A stretch of 64,000 nt of DNA from positions 33,323,734 through 33,387,733 of the forward strand of contig JARZZO010000014.1 in assembly GCA_030544215.1 (NCBI GenBank), given 5' to 3'. This stretch comes from Zantedeschia hybrid cultivar. Taxonomy: Eukaryota; Streptophyta; Magnoliopsida; Alismatales; Araceae. The stretch's first letter is position 1; the number at the start of each line of letters is the position of its first letter. Made by a program: the position numbers and the translations under genes. The notes beneath the pieces were generated by a model, which saw nothing but the letters and a program-made list of their open reading frames with translations, ran no database searches and was not told where the DNA came from. Shown here piece after piece: positions 45,083 through 56,009 of this stretch.

Positions 45083-45744
45083 AGATTTGAAAGAGGGAGT
45101 TTTGAGAGAGAGAGAGAGGAGATCGCCGGAGACGGATCGCCAAAGAACTCGAGGAGAGAGAAGGCAAAGGAGAAAGTGAGGAAGAAAGGGGGGCCTTCGC
45201 GGGTTCTGTTAGAGAAGTTTGAATCGCGTCGCGGTACAACGACGCCTTTCAGGGCGCATAAATTGTGGCGGCAAGGACAGTTATTTGAAATTGCGTTAAA
45301 GGCGTCTTCACAAGGCGACGCGTTTCAGGTTACCGCCAATTTTGGTCAGAAAGGTACAAGGCATGATCATGAAAAGCGTCTACATATAAAGACGCGTTTC
45401 AGGGGATTAATCACAGAATTGATGGTGGAGTTCTGGAAAAAGTAAGAGAGAGAGTTGAAAGGCGTTTGTCAGGGTAGACGCTTTTTAAGCTTGATTCAGG
45501 ATTTTGAGGAATAATGACTAATTTTGGAAAATTAATTATGGTTGAAAGGCGTCTGTCTGAGTGGACGCGTTTTGTATTAAGTAAACCCAAACTGTCATAT
45601 TTTAAGGAAAAATCTAGTTTTTATTCAAGGAAAAATCATGGAAGGATCACAGGAGGTTAAGGAAAGATTTCAAGACATAAAGGAATGATTCTTTATTCAA
45701 TAGAAATTATTTATTACATCAAGGAAAGAAAAGAAAAAGGACAT
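45083..45744. other. upstream region of antisense PMD gene
   Basis: A CT-rich stretch (minus strand) directly upstream of the ATG at 45082, then five dyad modules. No gene. Confidence 0.5.
45219..45575. repeat. 34-bp dyad modules M5-M9
   Basis: At 45219-45252, 45295-45328, 45369-45402, 45455-45488 and 45542-45575, about 75-87 bp apart and not overlapping. They lie in the presumed promoter or leader of the antisense PMD gene. Confidence 0.83.
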
Positions 45745-47140
45745 TCAGGGAAGAAATTCCCGAAGTGCTAGTATGTATACTACTTTTAATCCTCTATCTG
45801 TATTCTTTGAGGATTTTACACGATGACTAAAGTCGATGTTCCACAAAGTGGCAATAAATTCTGTGGCTTCATAGTCTTCATCGGATTCTAGAGCACGCCT
45901 CTTGATTGGAGATGTAAGGGAGAATTCGGGGAATTCATAACGAGGCAAGCTGAGCTGAGTAAGGCATCGATGGGGATTGTATAGCACGAGCTCAGTAGCC
46001 CGATTAGCTTAAGTTCTGCACCAGATGCACGGCGTACTCTAATGGGCTTTCCAACAAGGGCAAGTGGGGAAGAGTCAAACCCGTTGGATGACATGCACCT
46101 TAGATACTCTCTCCAGTCGGCTCGGGTCTTGAGCTTTGGTACTTTGTTGATCATCCTCTCGTTGAATTTCACGATGTTGGAGATGTGGTGGATCGGGCTA
46201 TTCAGGTAGATTTGAGATGGTCTTGCTGACATCCTCGTGTGATATTCAAATTTAAAGTGTAGCTCGACCCATAAAGCAAAGAGCGGCATGCACCCATAAG
46301 GAGGTCGACCTGTGGACGCCGCAGAGAGCCCACTGTAGAGATAAGCCAAGATCGCAACGCTGATGTGTTTTCCCTCGAAGATTGCGTATATCGCACTGAC
46401 TTGATTGTCTTCAAGGATGTTGTCTTGCGCGGGAAAGAACAGAGCCCCGGCAAGGCATGTGACGAAAGCTTTCGTCACGTCTTCAGCTTCATCCTCCCTC
46501 AAATCATCGATCTCGTACAAGGTCCATTCAGCGAGCTTTGCAAGGTTGATCCCTCTATTGGTAAGACACCCTTTTGCCTCTGTGGGATCCTTCATGATCG
46601 TCGTCAACAATTGTTGACCGGTGATTCTTTCCCTCGTCAAAGCCATGTTATCCTTGATCTTTGGAAGACCCAACAAAAGCTCCACCTCCTCTAAAAGGAT
46701 AGTGCACTCGAACTGAGGGAAAAGAAAGGTGTGGGTTTGAGGATGCCACTACTCAATCAAGGCACCCATGGCCGCCCAATCCACGTTTGAGCCTTTGTAG
46801 TGCTTAGCATGGACCACCAAGCCTTAGAGATTCCACTTGGAGATAAAAGTTTGCATAGAGAGTTTGACGCTCTTAGCAAGTTTGCGAATCCAAGGGAGGG
46901 AGGTGAATTTCCTTGGACCGGGAAACATAGGGTACGTCTGAAAAATAGAAGAAAGGATCAATTGAAGAACTTGAAAAAGGACATGAAGAACATGGGGGGA
47001 AAAAGAGGAAATTGAAGAAGAAGGATCGAAGGAAAGATAATTCAACTTACTTGGAGGTTGGGATCCCTTCCAATTAGATGATTCTCTACGTCGGAGAGTT
47101 TCTCCAGCGTCCTTCTCGTCCTCTTGCTTGAAGAACTCAT
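45745..47140 (-). pseudogene. second antisense spliced gene of B (DUF7745/PMD-like)
   Basis: Exon 1 47140-47051 begins MSSSSKRTRRTLEKLSDVEN. The donor is CAA then GTAAGT, the intron is 113 bp (46938-47050), and the acceptor is a T-rich run plus CAG. Exon 2 runs from 46937 to about 45745 in matching phase. It has HKGS-like and WHPQTHTFLFPQFECTILLE followed by VELLLGLPK, similar to the N-terminal half of plant mobile domain or DUF7745 proteins in plant repeats; the rest is unfamiliar. Stops at 46824-46826 and 46749-46751 and a frameshift near 46000 break it. The longest open part is 45888-46685. The domain assignment is by motif resemblance only. Confidence 0.6.
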
Positions 47141-47273
47141 CTTGTTTTTCGAGTTTCTTCCTTCTTGAAGCCTTGAAACCTTGAAAACCTTGGAAATCCC
47201 TTGAACTTTGAAGAAAAACTCTAATTTGGATCTCTAGATTGTGATAGGAGTGCTTGGAAACAAGTTGATGAAG

Positions 47274-47281
47274 TTTATATA
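47274..47281 (-). promoter_or_regulatory. TATA box candidate for second antisense gene
   Basis: Minus strand reads ctatataaactt, about 135 bp upstream of the ATG at 47140. Two dyad modules lie 100-180 bp further upstream. Confidence 0.45.
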
Positions 47282-47384
47282 GAAGGAATTGCGATCTTAT
47301 GAAGACTTTTCCGGATTGGAAAAGGGATGAGCATGGGAAGAGTTGGAATCCGGTTGGGAATCAGTCAGAACCTGTTTCTGCGAC

Positions 47385-47456
47385 TGAAAAGGCGTCGTTG
47401 AACAACGACGCGTTTTAGTTAACTGAAGGGCGTCGGCGCGGCACGACGCATTTCAG
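47385..47456. repeat. 34-bp dyad modules M10-M11
   Basis: At 47385-47418 and 47423-47456, upstream of the second antisense gene. Ten-base spacers gttgaacaac and ggcgcggcac. Confidence 0.83.
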
Positions 47457-48484
47457 GCCTTTCTGCTATTTTATCCGAAATCCAATGATTATCCATATTC
47501 TAAACTTGTTTGAAGTTATTGATGAATTTGGAGTACAGGTAATTCAGGAAAATCCAAATGAAGCTGGAAAATATCAAGAAGATCCCACTGTGGGAGTTTA
47601 TGAGTCTCGACCGTGGCTAAAAAGACGGTTATCTCTACCCTTGTATTATTTCATGTAAGCAATTTGCATCATCACTTACTATATGTTAAATATTTATTAG
47701 AGTATATCAAGGACCTTGTGGTTTTGATGAAACTGGAATTTGAGTTCCCCTTCAACAAAAACAGTGATAATTCCAGAGAATTCTTGATCGCACGGATAGG
47801 CCGTTGGATTGTTAATTAGTGGGGACGATGGTTCCACTTTTGTAAAACGGTGCGTGGATAAATGAGCTTCGGCTTAGCACTGAATTGCAAGAATTGGTGT
47901 CTTTACTCATTAATGACAATTTGACAATATTATCCTTGATTAGTTTATATTTTATTTGACTTTATATTTTTCTTTTAGCCCAGCATGCATCATGTAGGAC
48001 TTTGATATAATTGTGATAAGAATTAATTATTGATTAAGTTTCAGACTATTGATCAAATAAATCTAAACATGATATGAAATATTCCATTCTGAATTGAGTA
48101 TCTTGATTATCTTTGAGGTTAGCTTGAAGATGTCCTTGGAATTCTATCATTTCTTGGATTCTTTATCTCAATATTTCTTATTTTCTTTTAAGATCCATCA
48201 TGGCTGCAGCACGACCACATTGGCTGGCAATCGCTCCCATGATGAAACCTGCAGTGTCTACGATCTGAGGTACTTCCCACTCCGTGGAGGTTGATCGACC
48301 TTATTTTATTTCCTTGTCTACCTCATCCAGACAGGATTAATTTCGTTGATCTCCTTCAGCTATCTTTATCGATGATTTTGAGAAAAATTCCAATCATGTG
48401 ATGTTAAGAGCGTGTCTCATCACACCTTGACATCACCTTTTCAGTACATTCCATTTCATTTCACTCCCTTGCAAAGACGATGCC
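47457..48484. other. element B 3' non-coding region
   Basis: AT-rich. No gene or defined repeat seen. Confidence 0.5.
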
Positions 48485-48497
48485 AAGGTGAGGCAGA
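48485..48497 (+). other. polypurine tract candidate of B
   Basis: aaggtgaggcaga directly before the 3' LTR. Confidence 0.55.
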
Positions 48498-49910
48498 TGT
48501 AGACACGCTAATTTTGACATCGTTTTGAGTAAATTTCGTATCATATAATAATGCCTCAGAATGGTCTGGTATTTAATCATTGGTTAATTTTTTATTGATC
48601 TTTTTGGGTTAATTATCTAAATTGTATCGGGTCAGACAGACATAACTTAAGTTAATTAATTAAATTGATTTTAACTCAATTTTTGATTAAAATATGAAGA
48701 AGTCTAAAAGGCGTCGCTTTGTGCAGACGCCATTTAAACTTTATTCATATTTTGATATTTTAATTTGAATTTTAATTAATTGATTAATTAGCTAAAAGAC
48801 GTCTGCTAGGAACGACGCAATTTAGGTTTCCTAAGTTGTTTCTATCTCTTTTCTGGATGTTTATCCTTATCTTAATTAGTGTAAAAGGCGTCTTGATTGG
48901 GCAACGCTTTTTAGCTAATTACAGATAAAGATAAACTTTTCCCAGATGTTTATCCTTATCTTAATCAGTCTGAAAGGCGTCTCTCATGGGCGACGCGTTT
49001 TTGATTAATTACAGATAATGATGAATTAATCTGTGTTTATCTTTTGGTTAAGCTAGATAAACTTCAAAATTTCTCCATGTAAATCCGCGGATGCAAAGAA
49101 GTCTATAAATACCCAGCCTCTTGGCCAAGTGACAATTAGTGATGTTGACTCCAGAGTTAGTGAAGTTGATGCAAGTGATAGTGATCTCAGTGATCATGGC
49201 GACAGTGTCAGTGATATAAGTGATAGTGAGAGTGACAATAGTGATAATTGGCAACGACGTCCAAACGCTGAAGGAACGAAGTGCTGCTGCTTCCAGGAGT
49301 TCTTCGTCCATTCTTCGTCCATCCAAGATCCTCTCAAGACTAAGGCTTCCCAGGGGCCATCCAGCTTAGCTTTCAATTAATTTCTGCATATTTCTCACAT
49401 TTTCATCACATCACTCCATGAAACACACACACACATTGGCATTATTTTCCAAACCTATTTGTTAAAGGGGTTTAAAAGACCACTCAACAAGTGAGTTCAC
49501 TTGTTTAGTTGCATGTTTAAAAACTTCTTCTGGAATGGATACTACTCCTGTCTAAGTTCTCATTGTTCTTTATCTCTCTTCATTTTCTTGCAAGGTGCAA
49601 AAGAAGGATCAAGAGGAAGGAACCAACAACGAACAACAAGGAATTTGGACAATCCCCAAAACCCAATAAGCAAAGCAAGAACAAAAACAAAAAGGGCTCT
49701 CTTCCTTCAGCCGACTGAAGGAGGGGAACCAAGAACCTCAACAATCTCCCACATCCAAACAGGTAGGCGATCAAACTTTCTTCTTTTGGAACTTTTTAGT
49801 TAAAAGTTTCTGGCGATCACATTCACATAGTTTCCTTTTAATAGGTTTTACTTGTCACATAATCAACATAATTTTTCATGATAATCACACACTAAATTTA
49901 AGCACTCACA
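48498..49910 (+). repeat. 3' LTR of element B
   Basis: 1413 bp, collinear with 20909-22323. Four dyad modules (48704-48737, 48792-48825, 48881-48914, 48970-49003), TATA at 49104-49111, and the 20-bp palindrome at 49703-49722 with one mismatch. Followed by the duplicated atacc. Confidence 0.93.
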
Positions 49911-49915
49911 ATACC

Positions 49916-50329
49916 CTCACAGTTATGGACAACACAAAGCCCACTTCAAGCCTTAAATAGAGGGTATAATATCACTTGAAAACCTACACCAAGTGTTATG
50001 CAAACCTATCCACAAATAATATGTAAACCTACCCACAATTGATAGAAAAACCCATTCACAAAACCTATCCAATAGAGGGTATAAGATCACCTGCAAACCA
50101 GCCTCAAAGGGCATGAAAATTGTTTATAAACGACATGAAAACCTACCCATAATTGACCCTTAGTAGTACATGAGTCAACCCAACAATAACACTGCTCATT
50201 CAATATCTGAATCCCATCATTTTACTACGAACACTTAGTAAAAAGGATGGTTATGCTGCAAGGATACAATCTCCATAATAATTTCATGTTTAGTTGTTGC
50301 CTTAGATAGAAACCTAATAAAGGCAGTCT
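49916..50329. other. intergenic DNA, no gene
   Basis: Contains two diverged copies of a block beginning tagagggtataa (about 49959 and 50072) and several aaacctaccca repeats. Confidence 0.5.
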
Positions 50330-50424
50330 ATAGATGTAAGGATTGAGGTTTCGGATCCAGTTATCGGGTCAGTTTCGGGGTAGGATCCCTTAGTTTGGGC
50401 CCTAGTAGGGCTGGGGCTTAGTTT

Positions 50425-50663
50425 TCTTTTCGCGTCGAACTTTCAAGACGCGGTTCAAACGACATCCTGCGATGTGGACGCGTTTTAAGCTGTGCCGCGT
50501 GGGCGCTACGTGGGCTGGTCTTGGGCTGCAGGGTACGGCCCCAGTCTTATCGTCTGAATGGCGTCTTGTATGGACGACGCCATTTATAGTACGGCCCTGG
50601 TTTGTCAGTGTACGGTCCGGACTTGTCGTCTGAATGACGTCGGGCTTGGAAGACGCGTTTTAC
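50425..50663. repeat. 34-bp dyad modules P1-P4 in S2
   Basis: At 50425-50458, 50455-50488 (overlapping pair), 50554-50587 and 50630-50663. Confidence 0.8.
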
Positions 50664-51213
50664 CTAGTTTCAGTTTAACCCCACGAACCCTCCCTCCTTT
50701 CCCTCATTCTCTCCTTTCTCTTCTCTCTCCTCTCTTCCCTCTGACCCTCCGACTCCCTTTCCCCCTTCTCCTTCCTTTCCTCTCCCCATTCCTCCTCTCC
50801 CTCCACTCCATCAACCTCCTAACTTCCTCCACTACCACCACCACTTCCTCCGCGGCGCCTTTCTCTCCGAACGGCGGCCGGCGTCCCGGTAGAGTAACAA
50901 CGTCCACGGCGGTACCGGCGGCGGCGTGTGGCGAGGTGGGTCGGCGGCTTAGAGCTAGGAGGAGTTCGAGTAATCGGTAGGGTGACGATCCTCGTTGTAT
51001 TTTGTTTAAAACCATGTTTTTCCCGCTTTGGAGCATGTTTAAGGGATTTTTGGGGTAAAAATATTAATTGCATGTAATGAGAAATTGTGGGTTTTTAATG
51101 GGTACTCAGTTTCTCCTCCTCCCTCTCTATTTTTATGGTGTTTTGTGCGAATTTGAGGGAGAAATCCCGTTTTGGAACTCGGGGGACGCCGGAGGAGAAC
51201 CTGTCTGTGAGGG

Positions 51214-51445
51214 TTAAATGGCGTCGAGGGACAGCGACGCCTTTTAAAAGGCGGCTTCCACCTACGGCGCTATTTATCTCAGATAACAGGCTCTGTCTCT
51301 GGACTGAATGGCGTCCATGGACAGCGACGCCATTTAAATGGCGACCTCCGTGAACGACGCATTTTGGGCCATCTTCCTAGGCCAGTTTCCACATGAACCA
51401 GTTTAGGAGACTTGAATGACGTCGGCCTTAGGCGACAAGATTCAA
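51214..51445. repeat. 34-bp dyad modules P5-P9 in S2
   Basis: Overlapping pairs at 51214-51247/51244-51277 and 51304-51337/51334-51367, and a single one at 51412-51445. P6 is the most decayed copy (ggcggc and ggcgct cores) but keeps the spacer length. Confidence 0.8.
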
Positions 51446-52447
51446 GACAGAATCTCATTAATTCCTGCAATTAACACGTGTTTACATTGTTAGATAGTTT
51501 AGTTAATTGCATACTTGAAATCATACTTATGGACGATGGATTCTACGTGATCGGATCGCACCGTGTTGCGTTTTGTGCGATCGTGGGTCTAGAGTGACAG
51601 TTGTTAGCGCTTAGGCACCCTGTGTCGGTGTGGGAGTGACACGGTGCCGGTGTGGGAGTGGCGGGGTGACGCCTAGAGAGAGGGTCACCTAGTGTACCCT
51701 GGGGTATAGCTAGTACCAGTGTGGGAGTGGTACATTCGGAGTGTCACTCGTGTTGGGGGAAGCAGAACCACCTGTAGCCTGTCAGGCCGGAGTAGCTAGC
51801 GCGCTATTCGAGGGATTGCTGTTTGGTCTCAGCGGGTCGGTGTTTTCCGCGTTCGGCCGTGTGGTTGGCGTGTTTTGCCAAGACGCTGGTTGTGGGCTCC
51901 GTGATGGAATGGTTTCAAAGTTGTGCATGTTATATTTTGAATGCATGCGTTTTATATCGAAATTTAGGAATGGTGTTTACTGTTTTACTTGCTTAAATTA
52001 TCTATATTTGTGTTGTTGCACTTGTGGGTGCGTGAGTGGGTGGTGGGGATCGAAGGATCCCTACGAGTCTTTTCGATGAGACTCACCCCTGCGGTTTTTA
52101 GGTGAGGGTTCCAAGTAGGCGTAGCGAGGAGAGTGCTGCCTTGGGTGTTGCGCCAGCAGCCGCGGTTCCGAGGTATGCCCCGATGTAGTTGTTATTTTAT
52201 TTTCTGGCCTGTACGCTTAATTATTTCTTTTTAGTTGGAGTATGTAATTATTTGCTGAGTCGAGTCGAATTGTAATAATTTTTAATTCTTGCACTTCCTT
52301 TACAATTCGATGCGATGTAAATGTTTAGCTTACTTTATCATTTATTTCCCAGACTTATCAAGATCCTGGTTTGGCTCCAAATTAATGATTCGGTACCTAT
52401 TTAGTAATCGGATCCCCGATTATAGGATGGCGGGTCGTTACAATAGA

Positions 52448-55400
52448 GACTTAGTTTTGCCCCTTTCTTTGCCTAAATAAAATGTCAAATAGTAGCTCCT
52501 CTTGTTGGAGACTACAATTCCACTCCTTATAAATCAAAACTCAAAATTTAACCTTGAAAGAAACATTGGACAATACCTCTACTGTTAAGAGATGGTGATT
52601 CTCATCTAGAAAAGACATCCAAAAGATAACAAAGCAGAGTCACATAGAGAAGGAATGGGTTCTAGTCTCCTACCTTCTCTTGACAGCCCAAAAGTCCCCT
52701 AAAGCCACCAACTTTTAGGCAAAAAGACACCATCAACACTTGAAACCTTGTAGCATGACACTGTAGCAGCAGGCCCCCTCTCTTTCTCCACTGTAGTAGA
52801 TCCCCCCTCCCCCTTCTCTCTCTACAGCTGGCTTTCTCTCTTTCTCACTTTTTTCTGTTTGGGATGAACATCCCATATAGGGCTTTATTTTAGTCTCCCC
52901 CTCCTCTAAAGTGGAGGTGGGAAGGTTCTAGGCAAGAGGACAACATTGCATCCCTCTATTGGGCTTGGCTTGCCCATTAATAAGGCCCAATAGGACCTTG
53001 AATCCTTCTCTTAATAGGGTATTTAAAACCTCTATACTGCAGCCCACTAAATCAAACCCAATAAATATCACAAAATTTCATAAAATTTCACACTTGTCCA
53101 TTAATTAGTTTTACACCCTATAAGTTCATAATTGTGTCTACACCTTTTCTATGTTTAAGTATATACCCCTAATGCTTTCTATTGGAAAATCAAATGCCTT
53201 TCTTTAAGGGACATTAGTAAAATTTACTATGAAATGTTTACTCCTTTTCCTTGGGGTTCTCCTAGAAAAATCTAAGGTCTTACAGTCCATCTGTCAAATT
53301 ACAAGTCTTGATGCACAGGAACTTGTGAGAAACCTAATAAAAATGTTATAAGTAAATTTGTACTTTATCGATTTCTTTATTCAAGTCCTAGTATAACTGC
53401 CCATCTGTATAATTATGTCTTGATGCTTAGGATTTTCTTAGAAACCTAAGAAAATAAAGTATTTTCTCCTTTATTTTTATTATTTTTAACTAGAAGAATG
53501 AAATGAAGGGAATATCCAGCAATAATTCCATAAAATTGAAGTTGAAGGATTATGTTCCATCTATATGTGGCAGGATATATATTGACAATGGCAGGAGGGT
53601 GCATTTATTTCTCATAGAATTTTTATAGAGAAGGTTTCAGCCATATGTAGACTGACTATTCATTTGAACAACATGTTGTTTAAGCAAGTTTTATCTATTT
53701 AAACTATGATGCATCATAGACATGAGTATGTGTGTTGAATACATACAAAAAGAAAAGATCATTACCTTTTGGTTGTCTTCCTATGGCCAAGAGAAAAAAA
53801 AGTAGCAGCAGGGGCAACCCCCACAACAACCACAATGTTGTCTACAATAGCACACCACCAACTCCAACCAAGGGTTGCAGCAACAAAGGCAGGCCAAGCG
53901 ACAACAACAAAAGTTGCCCCCACAGTAGCACGTAGGGCAGGCATCCAAAGTGCCAAAGGCTGCAGCAGCAACAATTAACAAAAGCAACACCCATCAGTGG
54001 CAGTGGGGGGACCAAAAGATGCCTATGGTTCTCCTATTATGAACAGGGGAATAGCTAGGCTGAGAGAGAGAAAGAAGGGTGTGAAAGAGAGAAGAAACCC
54101 CCCACCGGTGGCTAAGGTTTTAAGAGAAAAGAAAAAAATGAGAAACAAGAAAGAGAGAAGTGCGTGGTTGAGAGAGAGAGAGTTAACTGGTGAGGAGGTC
54201 CCACCGGTGCCCCCCCTCCACCGGTTTCTCTTGGACACCCCACCGGTGGGTGAGCGATAATTTTAGTAAAAAAATAAGAGAGAGGAAAACAGGAAAAAGT
54301 GAGGGAAATGAAAGGATAAGAGAGAGGGAGCTACGATGGGGGGTCCCTTTGGTAACCACCCCCCAACAGTTGTCTCACCACCGATGGGGGGTTGGCTTCC
54401 AAAAAAGGAAAGAAAAAAAAAAGAAAAGAAGGAAAGAGGATGAAAAAAAGTAAAAGAAAAGAGGAGGAGGGGGGTGACAAGTGGGAGGGTCCCACTAGGC
54501 AGACCCCACTAGTGACATAACCTACCCCTCCCCCCTAGTTGGATCTGCATGCCTCTATAAAAACCCCTCAAGGGGGCTGCTGTAAGGGAGAGGAAGAGAA
54601 AATGAGGAGAAACCTTGTGAAGGCTTTGAAGGAATTCTTTTGTACTGTCCACTTGTTGGTTTCAAGGCAAGAAAAAGGAGCATTGTTTTCCTTTGTTTGA
54701 CTTAGGTATATTCATTCATATTGGTTTAGTAATACTTTGTAAAAGTCCATGCTTCTTGGACTTTGTATTTTTATGTAATGGCTTATAATCATTTGAGTCA
54801 TTCATGTGGAATTTTTTTATTAAGTGGTGCCTATGTGCCACTAATCAAATGAACTTTATAAATCATGATTGAACTTTGATTTTATGGACACAACAAAATT
54901 ACCAAGTATTCTTATTAATGAATTATTGCATGAATCACATAAGACCTTGATTAAATAACCTTGTTGGGTCATTTAAGGATCCTTAATGGTTTTAAGTGAA
55001 ACTTATTATGAGCCACACTAAAATACTCAACAGTCCATTATGTGGTTTGCTTAGGGCCATGTTAAAGGACACCCAAAAGGTCAGATTATCCTTAATAGAT
55101 TTAGTCGGACTTGTCAGTAGCCTTTAGGTTAAAGGATACCTAAAGGTTATCGACATTCACTAAAGGATACTTATTGGATTTAGGGTTCCTTAATAATTCC
55201 TAAGTGGGCCTGCTAATGTCCTTTAAGTATCCTTTAAGTATTTTAAGTATCCTTTAATAATTCTAAAGGGGAGCGCCATAGACACATCTCCCCGATCTGC
55301 ATCCTTTTAAGTATCCTTTAGGGATTTTAAAGGAATGAGCTAGCTTATTATCCAAATGCGCATCGTTTTAAGTATCCTTTAAGAATTTTAACGACAATGT

Positions 55401-56009
55401 CATTGACATGTCAACCAAGTATGCAACCACTAAATATCCTTTAAGGATGTCAAAATGAACTTAATGCTGACGTGTATCCTTTAAGAATACAAAGCCACTT
55501 AAGGGGCATAAGTGACTTGTTTCATGGTTACTTGGCATAATAAGTCATGGCCTCAACTTATTAACTTAAACTTATAATGTGTTAATGTGTGACTCATACT
55601 TAAGGGCATCTTCAGATAATCAAGGGTTGTCAATCTTTTGGTTGACCAAGGTCAGTGGGGAGAGGTCAAATTAATGGATCCACTCACCCAATACATAATG
55701 CTAGACTCCCTAAGAACTCATTCCAAGTTCTCAAAGTCTAGCCTAAAATAAAACAAAGAAATTAAAGCGTGAGGGTTTAAAGTCTCCCTCACATCCCCCA
55801 CACATGCTGAAAATAATCTCATGAAAGATTTGGCAAGAATTAGTTTTGTCATTTATTTAGAAAGCAACCACGAAATGGAACCAATTTAAATCAGAGTGCC
55901 CAAATTTCACTAACCACCACTCGAGGGATCCTAGTCAACAAACGAAGATGTAAGCTATGCTTTGAGCTACTTATCATAGAGAAACAGTTGAGCTAAGTCT
56001 TGCCACAAA
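52448..56009. other. repeat-rich non-coding DNA
   Basis: No gene recognised. 52770-52860 is CT-rich. 53335-53410 resembles 19318-19395. 53740-54000 has CAA/CAG-type runs that open several meaningless frames. 54040-54500 is purine-rich with repeated ccaccggtgg. 55060-55500 holds a cluster of tatcctttaa motifs. A decayed element is possible, but no ends were found. Confidence 0.5.
55060..55500. repeat. cluster of tatcctttaa motifs
   Basis: About ten copies of ttaagtatcctttaa or its inverse (taaaggatac), in both orientations and irregularly spaced, for example near 55131, 55165, 55218, 55240, 55310, 55370, 55435 and 55478. Opposite copies could pair. Confidence 0.6.

Larger units (their letters stand above)
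20909..49910 (+). mobile_element. Ty3/gypsy LTR retrotransposon B (Tat/Ogre-like)
   Basis: LTRs at 20909-22323 and 48498-49910, bracketed by the duplication atacc at 20904-20908 and 49911-49915. These match although the ends are 29 kb apart, because Copia C1 (33126-42463) is inserted inside; without it B is about 19.7 kb. Order: LTR, long leader, gag, protease, G-patch, RT, RNase H, second RNase H, integrase, then two spliced genes on the opposite strand and the 3' LTR. The second RNase H places it in the Tat clade. The large size, long leader and gap between protease and RT resemble Ogre elements. The sense genes are broken in many places. Confidence 0.9.
50335..52442 (+). mobile_element. 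solo LTR S2, same family as S1
   Basis: 2108 bp, ends TGTAAGGATTGAGG and GGGTCGTTACA, flanked by ataga at 50330-50334 and 52443-52447. Collinear with S1: dyad modules, CT-rich block, GC-rich block, then the gcagaaccacct and cagcgggtcgg segments and the ggatggcgggtcg end. It carries nine dyad modules. Confidence 0.88.

Noticed and set aside
20909..49910. B LTRs as two separate solo LTRs
   Set aside because: The outer flanks share atacc exactly, and primer site, gag-pol and polypurine tract lie between them in order, so they belong to one element.
50558..50980. 140-codon frame in S2 (and similar frames in S1)
   Set aside because: It covers the CT-rich and GC-rich blocks and is not conserved in frame between S1 and S2.
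1302..51445. Reading the dyad modules as loxP/FRT-like recombinase sites
   Set aside because: The size and plan are similar, but no tyrosine recombinase is encoded here and the spacer varies between copies, which would block exchange between them. Kept only as an analogy.
53732..54453. Several overlapping frames of 60-90 codons
   Set aside because: They arise from CAA/CAG and purine-rich low-complexity DNA and show no domain on either strand.
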